The notes under the pieces: model-generated
Database searches by the model: none
What the model was told of the DNA's origin: nothing
The model's input: only the letters and a program-made list of their open reading frames with translations
Assembly (NCBI GenBank): GCA_016758965.1
Contig: JAEPRB010000003.1
Location: forward strand, 62,001 to 126,000
Length of the DNA stretch: 64,000 nt
Source of the DNA: Circinella minor
Lineage: Eukaryota > Mucoromycota > Mucoromycetes > Mucorales > Lichtheimiaceae
Direction of reading: 5' to 3'
In this document: positions 21,632 to 33,559 of the stretch, piece after piece
Layout of the letters: each line of letters begins with the position of its first letter
Position numbering within the stretch: the stretch's first letter is position 1
Made by a program: the position numbers and the translations under genes

Positions 21632-24144
21632 TAGTGAAAAGAATAACAAAAAAAAATTGTAATAAAAGAAAAAGTTCACGTGGTTTGTTGGGAGATTAAG
21701 AGAAACAGAAAAAAGAAAAGGAAGAGAGAAAAAGAAAGGTAAAAAAACCAATTGCAGGTGAAGATCCTGACGTTATAAGATATGCTTCCCTATTTTAGGA
21801 CATAGGTTTCACTTGTCGGTTTAAGGGAAAATCTCCTCCATATCTATAATTTTTTTTCCCTCTTGATAAAAAAAAAATTGTCCAGTAGTTAATTCAATTG
21901 ATGATTGTTGATAATCATAACGATATATCGTTTATCGTGATAAATGGTTCTGTGTCGTTGACACTCTCTATATTAGAAAAGGTTGTTGTATTATAGCTGA
22001 TAGGAACATAACAACATTCAATTTTCTTCTGTTTGCTACATCAGAAAGATGATCTTGCATCAAGCGATTGTGACAGTCAACTATTCCTGGTTAGTTCGGA
22101 CATACTTTGCGATGCGCCTGTTGATTAGTTTTATGCATCTCTAGTATAAAAGATTATTTATTCACCCGTACCCCAACAAAATAAAATAAAAATTAATTAT
22201 TTGTATGATATATATTCTCGAAATAATCATGTTTCTTAGTCTAATGCATTTTTTTTATGTATATAAAGTGATGGGTGTCATGGGTTGCTATTCTTGTCGC
22301 GCTCTTATTTATCAATGACTCAATCAATTGTCAATATGCCTTCCCAGAAATTGTGTAACGGTCACCGGGTGTCAGGGTAACACATTTTTGGTTTGTATAA
22401 TCGAGTTGAACTGGAAAGAACCAAAGCTCAGTGATGTCCATTGGATTATATAGAAAACGGGAATGGCGCATTATGAAGAAAAAAAAAGTTAAATATACAT
22501 ATTACGTAACCATTCATGTTTATCTTTATTCAAAAGAAGAAAAGTAGAAGGCGAAAAGAATTGTTTGTTGCTTTTTTTTTTTGAACTTGCTGAGAGCACG
22601 TGTGGTTTACCGAAAGAATGGTTCTGACTTATCTAAACTATTTGGTTACATATTGGATGCTGTTTCACTATGTTTATGACAAAGAAAAAAAAACAAATAT
22701 AAGCCAATTAGATTTAAGGATAGTCCATAATATCCTTTGCCCTCTTTTTATCAATCCTTGGTAGAATCGGTTGATTAATTTTTTTCAAGAAAAAACCCCC
22801 CCCCCACAGATTTGATGAACACTACTAAAGTTTTGAAATCACAATCTTTTATCAGATAATGGATTGTTCATCAGGTTGTGGGAAAAAAAGTATTATCGTG
22901 CTACGTATGTGATCGTCCTGATATTATTATTTTTTACTTATGATTAACCAAGAATAATAAAGCTAAAAACGAAGGCATAAGTTAAAGTACGCTGCTTTGT
23001 ATAAACAAAAAAGGTATTGTGGGAAAAAATTCGGTCACAAAAGTACAATTGAGCCAAGTGCAATGGTGAACAGAATTGGTGGAAACAAATGCGTCATTGT
23101 TTACTTAACTCATACTGGTATACCGGTCTTACAAAAATAATTAATAACTGTTGCCAATAGTTACAAAACTTTTCTTCAGGTTGCAACCTATCACTATAGA
23201 GTACTAAAAGAATGAGTCCGTTGGTATTATATATGATGATCACTTTTGATCTACAGAGACTTAATATGTATGAAAAACAATGTTTTAAGTCGTTAGCTGA
23301 AATAATTTATAAGGATAATAACATTCCACTCTACGCATATCATAGAAAGTTCTTTTTCAAAGATGCATGATAACCTTAATCTTTTTTCTTACTCAATGTT
23401 GGCGCCGTCGCTCGAATGAATTGAGTGTTTATCTGGTATATGTTTCGTGGTGGCAAATGATATTCTTATAGCTATTTTATTATGAAAGGGTTGATAATAA
23501 CATGTAGTAAAATCTGTTTGCTACGACAATGCTAGAAGTAGTAGTAGAAGTCATAATTCATACAGTAGTTCGTTCTTGGCTCAACAGAATGGCAAGTACT
23601 TGTTACAGCAATCAATTTAAAATAATATTGATTGAACAATTCTATGTTTCTTATTACTCATACAGCCTTAGCCTTTAGTTTGTGAGACTGATAATTGACA
23701 ATCAACTTCTCCCTTGCTATAAGTACATAGTTATGAAACTTTAGTCATCAACACCTTCCTGTTATGTTATTTCAGCGTCCAAAATGTATTTTATACGTAG
23801 CAGCTACAAGTTTGTAAAAAAAAAAAAAATGAAAATAAATACATCTTGATCTTATAAATATATCAAGACGACTATTATCTGTTGTCTTTTTTATAAACAG
23901 TAGTTAAAAGTTATGTATCTATTTATTATTGATGGAAGACTGAGTAACTTCCATATATAGACGTGTACTTGCTTTCTTGCGGTACTTACAAAGAAGTAAG
24001 AAAATACAATTGTTGTTTTTAAGAACTTTGATACGTACTACACCTAAAAAACTCTTCAAGAAAAGAAAGTAGATTATGTTTAATTCTACGTGATACCTTA
24101 AATAATAATGAGATGGTATGAAGAGATAACGAGAAAGTTATTAT
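21632..24144. other. gene-poor region upstream of the IDO gene
   Basis: 2.5 kb of AT-rich sequence. A C-run at about 22797-22805 and numerous poly-A/T tracts are present. No open frame or homologous piece was recognised. The first few hundred bases should hold the promoter of the minus-strand IDO gene. Confidence 0.4.
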
Positions 24145-24830
24145 GTCTATATGTTGGGAGGGGGTACAGGTGTAGTCGCTTCCTTGGGAGCTTCTTCAGA
24201 TATCTTTATATATACATATAGGTACAATTTTTCTGAATGAAATGGATGGTGTAAAAACTGCCGAGTCTGTTTTTGTTGTCGTAAAAATGATCAATTTAAG
24301 TAAGAGATAAAGGGATAGAGTAAGAAAATATCTAATAACACTAGATAATTATTCTCAATCTAAGCTTTATACGTATATAAAAAAAAGAGCATCACCTATC
24401 GTCCTGATATGCTAGATGCTGCTTTATACGACCAGGGCGGTTCGATTGATTGGTATATGTTCCACTACCAGATGAGGAAGCTCGAAATGAAATCTTAAAA
24501 AATCATACTAAAAAAACTCTCTAAGCGATAATGTAGATATAATGAGCATAGAGAAACAAGTATGTTAGAAAATAATTTAAAACTTCAAAGACATTATTTG
24601 GAAGATAATAGTTCAACCATTTACTAACTAAAATATAATATAATTATAGACAAATATATATACTTGTCTGATTTACAAAGTATACGTATGTATGTCGAGA
24701 GGCAGCAATGATGACATTGCGTGATATGCATACAACTGATAAAGTACGTAAAAACGATTCATTTTGAAAAAGCATTGAAAATGATACCTCCAACAATTAC
24801 ACCATCCATGTTAGAAACCTATAAAAACAA
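24145..24830 (+). pseudogene. decayed AAA+ ATPase fragment (AFG2/CDC48/NVL-like, last ATPase domain)
   Basis: Pieces in the correct order match the second half of an AAA+ ATPase domain. GGGTGVV lies near 24155, and LLNEMDGV (around 24233, shifted) precedes an intron-like gap. Next are YRPDMLDAAL and RPGRFD-stop-LVYVPLPDEEARNEIL at 24398-24510. VCREAAMMTLRDM follows at about 24690, then HFEKALKMIPPTITPSMLETYK at about 24761-24825. One frameshift separates AAL from RPGRF. The Arg of the usual GRFDR motif has become TGA (CGA to TGA). The Walker A and B parts of the domain are absent upstream. In relatives such ATPases remodel ribosome precursors or extract ubiquitylated proteins. No functional product is possible from this copy. 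Confidence 0.8.
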
Positions 24831-25740
24831 TAATAATAAAGTAATCAGAACAATTACAGGGTTATAACAATACTTATTTTCCTTTTATATATATATAATG
24901 AGAACAGAGATAACACTACCCTTATTATTGATACAAATGGAGAGATGGAAAGGTTCAAAGAAATAAAGATACACACAAAGTATGTTCCTATCATTATTGT
25001 TATATAATAACAATTGATTACAACTATAATATATACAGAATAATCGTATCATAAAGGGTTTGATATTTCCTGCATGTAAAAGAATCAGTACATTTTATTT
25101 TTCATATTGAAACGAACTATAGTGATACTAAGTGACCCCTCCAGGCTTGGTTGTAGTAATCCTCTAAATTTATTGATCTTCAGACGCTTTCTGTCCAATG
25201 TCAATGATTATAAGCGTTTAAATAGCATAATACATTAACATTTAAGCATGAGTTGTTTGTATCACACTCCCGCTCTTTGAATTTTTCTTCAAAACAAATA
25301 CTTATCATTCTGCGCCTCTTTGCTGAGATATAGGTGCCTCAGAGCCCGGCATAATGGGCAAGTGCGCCACGACAAAGAAGAAGCCAACACCATTCGAGTC
25401 ATGTCCAAGTCCTTATATAGTTATATATCTGTTTGTAAAAAATCTTCAAAATTCATGTCTACCCAACCACTGTTATAATGAAGTTTCAGCGGACGTCAAT
25501 AAAATTCACTTCACATGCTGTGAATTCTTAAAAAAAAACTTTGTTCGAGATACAAGATTTAATTAATATGATGGGGGAGGTTGCCAGTGCTGTGTAACGT
25601 GCTTTCCTATTCTTTTTATACATATAACTAGACCTGCAAAAATCAAGTATGAAAAGGCCAAAAAAAAACATAAGGTATTTTCTTTTTCTCTTTGTTACCT
25701 TCTCCCTCCTTTGTTATTTTATTGCTCCTCGTGATTGAAC
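24831..25740. other. intergenic upstream of the F-box gene
   Basis: AT-rich spacer. A 70-codon open frame (ATG at 25354, starting MGKCATTKKKPTPF) has locally less AT-rich codons but no recognisable relatives. I do not call it a gene. The last 100 bases are CT-rich, as before other starts in this window. Confidence 0.4.
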
Positions 25741-28116
25741 ATGAGCACTACATCACCAGTTACCACCGCAACTACAATCATTAACACAGCTACACCTATA
25801 TCTTCTTCCGAAAAATTCAAGAATGCAGACAACCATGGCGATTATCCCGAAATCATTCGACAAGTAACAAATACCATTACACATATAGAACAATTAGAAT
25901 TTCTATTGATGCTTGAGCATCGTGCTCATGCGCTCAGTATGAAAAGTAATTTCGGAGCTGCTACACAAGAAGCTGAAACTATGATTAAATACGCACCAAC
26001 TCTACCTCAGGGTTACTTGTGGTATGGTAAAGTATTGTCTATGCAAGGAAAGCAAGCAAGAGCTTTAAAAGTATATCAAGAAGGCTTAATAAAAGTATCA
26101 ACGAATGATTTAGCTTATGGACAATTGTTACAAGCCAAAAAGATGGCGGATGAAAAAAATAATCAACATTTTGACTTCGTGAGCGCTCTTCCATTAGAAG
26201 TAAAGGAAGAAATTGTAAAATTATTATCGGAGGAAGAAAGGTCTAATTTATTTGATGTTTCGACAACATGGTCTCAATGGTTAGAGAATTGTGAAAAGGC
26301 GTGGAAATATATATATAATGATCATGGCCATGATGGGAATATTGCTGTTTCACAAGTGTTACCAAAGGTCGCGAAACATATCAATCATCTCACCATTCCA
26401 GCAACAATGAAGGAGGTGTGGTTGAAGTACCTTGAACTTCTGGAAAATGGACATTTTAGGAATCTCAAGTCACTTAAATTGACATGTAAGTACAATATTC
26501 ATATAACATGAATACATTATGGAATATAGCAGTAGAGAAGATGTTTGGATAGTGATGAAATGCGTAAATTAACCAGTAATGACTTTGCTTTTGGTATTAC
26601 TACTACTATTATTACTATTACAGGTGATATGATTCCCAACCTGTTCTGCGCAAACTCAGTAATGTCATTAATGAACGGCTTTTGGAAAACACGTTATACT
26701 TTGACCAAGATCAACTTTATGTTCTCCGAAAATGGGTCTCCAATAACAATTACGGATATACTATTTCATCTTCCCTATCTCGAAACGCTTATATTCGTTG
26801 TGAAGGATCCGCTTGCAGATATACTTGGTGAATTAGAAACTTTACAAGAACCACATCGTTCTTTGATCGACCTTACATTAAGCTCATATCCAACGACAGG
26901 TGATGCCCTTAAACCGTTAACCAAATGGTGTCCATATGTTCGACGATTAGCATTAGAGGTAGCAACACCCGGTGTACTCGACATCGTAAATGACTACTTT
27001 CCCAATGTCGAAATGTTGGGATATAATTATTATTTTAAGCTGCCCACATTACATGAAGTGTTAAATCAAGACTACAACAACAACGAGCCAATAATCCCGA
27101 TTATAAGCATGAATAATATGTATAACAAGCAAGAACAAGGAAGGTTACGTGCATTCTACTCCAATAACGGTGGACAGGGTGTACCAGGCGATGCATTTTT
27201 GCGACTTTTGCAAAAAAATCAAAAAACATTGGAGATAATCCATGCCAACATGACTATAACAAAGCAGCAAGATATAGACGGCGAACCCTATGATAATTAT
27301 CGTCCAGATTACGCAAGAAAAGCAGCAAGCGTTGTACTGAATTTGGATCGCTTGCAAAAAATAATGTTCTGGCCAGATATTTATGGGGTATATGAACCAT
27401 TCTTTTGCCGAATGATCGGACCATCACTCAAGTATTTTAAATCGGTTGAAACGTCTGATTTATTCGCTGTTGTGGATGCATTGATCAGCTCACAACAAAT
27501 ATTGGAGACGCTTGGATTCGCACAAATCCGTACTATGAACAATGATCTGGAGCATACTCTTGCTACACAATGTTGGGTACGATTATTCAACAACTATGCC
27601 GCCAAGTCGCTGCCCAGGCTCAATACAACAAAGAAACTAAGAAATGTTATGTTGGACTATTGCTATACTATTTCGGACGATATACTTGATGCTCTTGCTG
27701 ATATCAAGACGATCAAAGGTTTGAGTTTCCAGGGTAATAGTAGGATCACGCGCCAAGGCTTCAAGAACTTTTTCACCAAGTTGAATAAGCAAAATGTGCA
27801 AATAACCAAGCTCAAGTTGGGAGGAATGAAAGATGTGGTGGATAGTAATACGCTTTTGGATATAGTTAGTACTGTGGAGAACCTTGAAGTACTTCATTTA
27901 AATGACCTAGATGGACTAACGGACAATGATATCAAAGCATTGGTCCATATTGCAAAGAAGTTGAATACGTTGGTTGTAAAGCGTTGTGGTGTTTACTCTG
28001 AAAATATTGTAGCATTTCTAAATAATACAAATAGACAATTCAAATATATGAAAATAATTGAGTATCATGATGACGATGAAGATATATTCAATTTTGATTT
28101 TGATACCTTTAATTAA
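25741..28116 (+). CDS. TPR / F-box / leucine-rich-repeat protein, 745 aa
   Basis: Exons 25741-26485 and 26624-28116, with donor GTAAGT and acceptor ACTATTACAG, in phase. Residues about 55-150 form two to three TPR-like helical hairpins (EHRAHALSMKSNFGAATQEAETMIKYAP, QGYLWYGKVLSMQGKQARALKVYQEGL). Next comes an F-box-like segment at about 160-200 (FDFVSALPLEVKEEIVKLLSEEERSNLFDVSTTWSQW). The remaining 500 residues are leucine-rich repeats (for example LETLGFAQIRT, LRNVMLDYCYTISDDILDAL, LEVLHLNDLDGLTDNDIKAL). F-box proteins link substrates to the SCF ubiquitin ligase through Skp1, and the LRRs would bind the target. This TPR plus F-box plus LRR layout is a large lineage-specific family in Mucorales, so the target may be particular to this paralogue. 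Confidence 0.88.
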
Positions 28117-29199
28117 TAAGAATTACCATGGATGCAACAAACGTCTGACCACATACGAAGAGTACTTTAAAGATACTAAAATACTGTAGCCCATATACGC
28201 TGCGCCCTCAGTAGTTCTCTAATTGACACGCATATTAAAAGGCGACAACTGATTCTTTGCTATACTATACTATAGTAATATTATTTATTATTAAAATTCA
28301 TAAATAAACATTATATAAAAAGTAGAGGTGTCTATTGCAAAAGGCTACGCTATATATATATAGCGCATCAGTTACGTATACAAATAATAATAATATAATA
28401 CGTAATAAATATAAAATGCCTGATAGAAGAAATAAGAATAAGAAATTTTGCTGAAGATACTGTCATAGAATACAAAATAAGCTGTTGTTTGGTATAAATA
28501 TCTAAAATTATTATCATTTTTTTTTAAAAAAAAAAATTATATGTAAGAATTAGAATAGTGGCTACTTTATTATAGTAATCAAAACTGATTAAAATGCCCT
28601 GTTTTTCGAAACCTTCATCTCACGAAAAAGATGACGAATATCCAACAATCAAGACCAGGGCCTTTCATTTATCCTTGTTTGAGGAGCATATTGTCGAAAA
28701 AAAGGGTGACAGGAGCAGAATCCAACTTTGGCATAGCGCTCGCAAGTGAACAACTAGCTATTTCCTATAGATTGCCGATGTATAGTCACATACGCATATT
28801 ATGACACTCATTACACTTTACTAGGCCGCCTATCGACGACACGGTACATAGAAGTACCATGTCTAGTGGTAACTATAATTTTCCGATTTGAAGATTGTGT
28901 CCAACTGTTATAATTTAAATTTGACGAACAGCTTTACATACGACTTAGAAGGACAAGAGAAACCCACCAAAGGTTATAAGCCAACTAAGTTCTCGATAGT
29001 ATCATAAATACCTGGAGATAGTACAAAAAGCACAGCCAAATGGTCTACAATTCAATCGTTATAATAAACTGGATGTAAATATGGTAATGTTATAAACATG
29101 CTGCTATAAAGTGATATTGTTGCTTATATATAGTTTCAGCAATATACAGATAATAAACGTGACAGGAAAAGAAAGTAAGAAAGTAAGAAAGAAAGAATA
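28117..29199. other. intergenic, AT-rich
   Basis: About 1.1 kb. A palindromic GCTATATATATATAGC lies at about 28347-28362. A 49-codon frame starts at about 28594 (MPCFSKPSSHEKDDEY) and ends at 28749; it has no recognisable relatives. Nothing else is seen before the MITE. Confidence 0.4.
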
Positions 29200-29201
29200 T
29201 A

Positions 29202-29554
29202 CAGTAAAACCCCGTTTTTTGCACATATGGGATTTTGGCCTAAAGGTGTGCAAAAAGCGGGGGTGTGCAAAAATCGGGGGCGCAAAAAGAAAGGAAAATA
29301 AAATAGCCGTTCACTTAGGCACTATTATTAGTGTATCGATGGACGTCCAAAGTTGCTGACTATAAAAATGGTCTAATATTACTAGTCCTATTTCATCTCA
29401 GCATAAGTAAACATACAACTGGGATTTTGCACAGGTCCTTCTGAAGGTGTGCAAAGTGCAAAAAGCGAGGATTGTGCAATTTTATTAAGTAAAAACTGGG
29501 ATTTTGGCCAAAAAGTGTGCAAAAAGCGGGGGTGCAAAAAACGGGGTTTTACTG
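29202..29554. mobile_element. pogo/Tc1-mariner-like MITE, 353 bp, TA target duplication
   Basis: The ends are perfect inverted repeats: CAGTAAAACCCCGTTTTTTG at 29202 and its reverse complement ending at 29554 (23 bp inside the element, 25 bp with the flanking TA). A TA dinucleotide flanks both ends (29200-29201 and 29555-29556), the signature of Tc1/mariner superfamily insertion; the CAGT start is usual for the pogo branch. Internal sub-repeats of the type GTGCAAAAAGCGGGGGTG, with GGGATTTTGGCC, extend the symmetry near both ends. There is no transposase frame, so it is non-autonomous. It lies about 80 bases beyond the stop codon of the minus-strand gene of unknown function. Confidence 0.9.
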
Positions 29555-29633
29555 TAGCTATAATGTTTGTATGTACATGTAATAGGTAAAGATGTATGTC
29601 TGTTTGAAATTATGTTGTAGGTATAAAAAAAAG

Positions 29634-32600
29634 TCACTTTGTGCGTTGTTTTTTAGGTTTGCCTGAACAAGTGAAAGAGGAAGTTCTTGGCCCGCTTGAA
29701 GCAGATGCTGATGTTGATGATTTTGAACTGGATGATGACGAAGCAGAAACAGAATATGGAATGTAAAGTTTATTATTGGCGCTAGCAAGGTCGGCTGGTG
29801 GAGGTCTGCTAGATCTAGCTGTTTCAATAACGTGTAGCATCGTGTGTTTAACTTGTAAGAGAATCTCTAATATTGATAGTCCGTTTTCTGTGAATCCATC
29901 GATATCGGTAGTAATGTGGTATCGTTTCAGGCGCGTTAGTCGACAGACGCTGCCACCAGGGCAATCCATGAACAATAATGAAAGTGAAAATCCTAAATTT
30001 TAAATATAAAGTGTCAGTAAAATATTTGTCTCTAGAAATGATAAACAGCTATGCAGTTTGGGAATTGCTACGGACACCCCAAAAACATACTATATTAAGT
30101 AATTTCATCTCTTACGGACACCCCACTTTTATATTTTTTCAAGGGCACACAACAAATTGATATAATCACATAGTATCCAGCCATTTATACACTATCTATA
30201 CAGCTATTATCGTTATACGACTTATAGATGTTTATAAAACTTATATTATCAGCTCGACTTTTTATAATAGCAATCAATATTTCTTATGGCTTCTTACTAT
30301 ATTGATTGTGTACACAAGTGGGAATTGTAGGCCTTATGAACGCAAGACAAAAAAGGAATCATATATACTTTTAATGTTACATATGAGCGGTCAAACAAGC
30401 GCTATTGGTGTTGACAACGCTATCACTATAGTTTATATGGTCTAAGAACTTATTTGATAACTGTTTATTTCTGGGGTGTCCGTAAGCAAAATATGGGGTG
30501 TCCGTAGCAATTCCCATGCAGTTTACCCATCATTATGAACCCGATTGTCATCATGTCTTGCTTTTTGTCAGTATATCTTTTCACCAAGCTGACAAGCATG
30601 TCGCGGAGGGTCTTGGGGCATTTCAGCTGGCTCTCCTTCATTTCTTTTGTGCCCTTTTCGCCTTCGTTATTGAGACCGGCCTCACCACAAGCAATTTCAA
30701 CGCCATCGTACACAAGTCGAAGATCAACGCACGTACCGTGCAGCTTTCGTTCTTTTAAAATTCTCGACAGCAACCAAAAGTCGTGCCATCTTGCGGTCGT
30801 GCCATCCCCCCATGACTGTGCTTAATTTGACTCCGCTGTCTTTGGTCGTGCCTTACTATCCTGCCGTCTTCAATAACTAGCTATTGATACTTGATAATAT
30901 GATATAAAAACTTCATAATAATAAGATTATTACATATGTATACAGCTAATAATGAATATTTTCTTACTTAAACACTCTTTACCTATGAAAGTAATACTTT
31001 TGGCTGATGGAAACACCGTAAATAACACACACACACACACGTAATCAATATATAATATATTACATTGACTTATACAATTTACCGTTATGCTTCCCAATAT
31101 AAATATGAAATAGTTTATCTTAAATTACACATTTTGTCTTGTTCTTTTTTTTATTATTAATGTGCGTATTTTATGGATTATTTTTACTTTTTCTTAAGTA
31201 AAAAGATATATTGGTTTTTATAATCAACTTTCACATCACTATGTTTATAATTTTATTCCAGCCCTGTTATAATTTCGTACCCTTGTATTATATATAATAT
31301 AATTGTACAATATTATTTTTAATTTATCCTGTGTTTCAAAAAGTTGAATAAGTTCATTCATTGTCATTATACTACTAAGTAAAAATGGAAAGTTACTCGA
31401 AACGAAACAAAAGCATTGTTTTTTTAACGTCATCATATGTTAGAAATATTATTCATGCAACAGTGCAACTTGCAGGGCAGGGTAGTAACAAAGGATCAAT
31501 GGCTCGACCAAACACAGCGGAATAAAATAAACACAGTCATGGGGGGATGGCACGACCGCAGCATGGCACGACTTTTAGTACCTGCCTTTAAATTTCTGCC
31601 TTCGCTGGTTGCGGGATTTTTGTTCTCCACTATGTTCCATATAAACCAGTGTCAGAAAAAGATTAAATTATGAGATATAAATTGAGTTAAGATAAGAAAA
31701 GATTATAGGTACCTGTGAACATCAGTTTTGGTATCGTCGTATAAATATCGGATGATCGACCATACTCGGCTTAGAATATCATCCTCTGATGTACCTGCCT
31801 TGATGAAGAAATTCGATCTGTAATTGCTCGCCAAGTTCATGATTGACTGGCGTAGCCAGGTAACATCGTAGTTTTCTTCAGGGGTAAATGGCGCGTGTCT
31901 TGTCAGATGCATCATTATTTCGTTGTACGATTTCTGTATACAGTAAAAGAGTCCAAATGAATAAATCCATGAAAAGGAGCTTGTACTATCATTGCTTCCA
32001 ACAATAAAAAAACCAGTGTTTGGAAGCCATAGCAAAAAGAAACCTGTACCATATCCTTGAAGGAACGGATATATGAAATAACGTCTTCGTCTTCAACAGT
32101 TGCAATCTTAGGGAGGGAATGAATTTTGATGAACTCGATATCTTCATCGCAAAAGACATCTTCCCAGCAGTTATCGTTTGTATCGAAGATAAAACTATGG
32201 TCAGCGCTATAATTCGGTTAGTTTTTTGCCATACATATATCCAACTAATTATAATCTTTTTGAACGAGAGTACTTACTGTACGTAGTCCAATGTACTGCA
32301 ATATTCGACCATCTTATCTTTGACAACCACGCCAGATGGCAGTACCCACTTGTCTTTCATCTTCCGGTGGGACTCTCTCATTTGCTCCAAAAACCGACAT
32401 GACTTTGTAGAATCATTGGTGGAAGGAGATACAGCAGCGACAGCAACAGGGGCATCGTGGTACAAGAATTCATAAACGCTGAGCCAGTCTGGCGTACCAA
32501 GTACCTAATTGACGATCAAACACATTTAATAAGATTTGCTGTTGAGATACCATAAAACGAGAAATTGGCTACTTACCTGAGGACGTTCCAAGTCGGTTGC

Positions 32601-32850
32601 CAATTTTTTATATAACCCAGTCCAGTACTGTCTGACATTTTTGTAGACACCTCCGAGTCTTGTTTTATTTCTTGTAACAAAATCTTCAAGCGTAGGATTT
32701 TCGAAATTGTTAAAATACTCGACTAGAATTATACGTATTAAGTCAGTAATACAATTAAGAATCACCAATTATTGTTTCCTTACCGGTTTCGTTGATTTCG
32801 GCGGTTGCTTCGCGCAATGCAATCCTTGTTGTGCTGTCACTTGTTGCCAT
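29634..32850 (-). CDS. gene of unknown function, 8 exons, 488 aa, with transposons in two introns
   Basis: Exons: 32850-32784, 32722-32577, 32504-32278, 32206-32044, 31933-31713, 31629-31582, 30762-30527 and 29992-29634. Every junction is GT-AG and in phase, with no internal stop. I do not recognise a named domain. The style (start MATSDSTTRIALREATAEIN, a middle with DKWVLPSGVVVKDKM, a C-terminal part VDLRLVYDGVEIACGEAG, then TIGFIMMG and CPGGSVCRLTRLKRY) resembles an uncharacterised protein family repeated in Mucorales genomes; this is recollection, not a search. Acidic residues D304, E313 and E318 in the VDLR...VEIACGEAG segment could form a nuclease-like metal site, which is speculative. 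The C-terminus is a Ser-rich stretch ending GKPKKQRTK. Intron 6 (819 nt) is almost entirely an inverted-repeat element, and intron 7 (534 nt) holds a MITE. If intron 6 is not spliced as predicted, the gene is broken. Confidence 0.7.
30060..30515. mobile_element. 456-bp MITE with 9-bp target duplication, inside intron 7
   Basis: The terminal inverted repeats are 21 of 21 identical (GGGAATTGCTACGGACACCC plus one C; 30060-30080 and 30495-30515). The 9-bp direct repeat ATGCAGTTT flanks both sides (30051-30059 and 30516-30524). Each end carries a second copy of the CGGACACCCC motif about 55 bases inside (30111-30125 and 30472-30486), likely transposase-binding sites. A 9-bp duplication and GGG ends suggest a Mutator-like or Merlin-like family. 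No coding capacity. Removing the element and one duplication leaves a normal 69-nt intron. Confidence 0.93.
30776..31576. mobile_element. ~801-bp inverted-repeat element forming nearly all of intron 6
   Basis: The ends are imperfect inverted repeats of roughly 90-110 bp, starting AAAAGTCGTGCCAT at 30776 and its complement ending at 31576. Further matching blocks are GGTCGTGCCATCCCCCCATG (30795-30814 and its complement near 31540-31560) and TTACTATCCTGCC-like inner sequence, with a 14-base indel. The motif TCGTGCC is repeated three times near each end. The interior is AT-rich with a (CA)n run at about 31028-31040 and has no transposase. I could not see a clean target-site duplication. Confidence 0.85.
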
Positions 32851-33559
32851 GGGGAAAAATACAGGTGAAAAAGGAGGAACGTTTGTTGCTTTACGTAGCG
32901 CTGCGGAGGGTGAAAACGAAGCGGTTATAGGGGAACCCCCAACAGAGGTTCTACCTTTACTTCATGCCAATCTTCTTGTAGGACCGCTACCGTTGCTTGT
33001 CTGCGGAAATGTCCGAGTGATCGCCGTGCACGCTTTGTTTCTTTATGTTCTTAGTCTCTACACGGTGTGAGCGGCTTACGTTGAATTGCCATCTTTCGTC
33101 TCTCCATCTAAACAATACTCGAACTCCATTTCCAAATTATATAACCATTACGCTTTATTGACGGAAATATGGTTTTTTGAACAACAAATCTCAAGAATCC
33201 GAGGTTACCGAGGTAAAGGCAAGTGCATAGAAATAGGTGGAGGAAACATGATAACAATGCCGTGGAGTCAAATAACTAGGAGAGAGAAGTATAGTCTATG
33301 TAAATAGAATGATGTGGCTTTTTAGAATATATAAATAAAGTAAGTGGTTAAATAGAATAAAGTAGAATAGAAATAAATGGATAACAAGAATAAATATTGT
33401 GAGAATCTTATATGTCTTTTTATTACGGACTCAAAATGACTGTGACTGCTACTGATTGAATGAAGTGGTCATTATGCGAAATACTTGATGACTAGAAAAG
33501 CCGTTAAACAAAGGTAGAGCTGTAAAAATGGGTCTTCTTAGTAATGAAAGCTGTCAAGT
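32851..33559. other. intergenic, promoter side of the unknown gene
   Basis: The first ~250 bases are less AT-rich and free of stops on the plus strand, but no homologous protein is recognised; they probably hold the 5' leader and promoter of the minus-strand gene. The rest is AT-rich with repeated GAATA-type words. Confidence 0.4.

Noticed and set aside
24437..24460. GGTTCGATTG as a tRNA T-arm
   Set aside because: It lies in the RPGRFD codons of the AAA+ relic and no cloverleaf can be drawn around it.
25354..25566. 70-codon frame starting MGKCATTKKKPTPF
   Set aside because: No recognised relatives, no clear splice partners; the rest of the frame has ordinary AT-rich random composition.
28594..28749. 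49-codon frame MPCFSKPSSHEKDDEY
   Set aside because: Too short and without any supporting homology or context.
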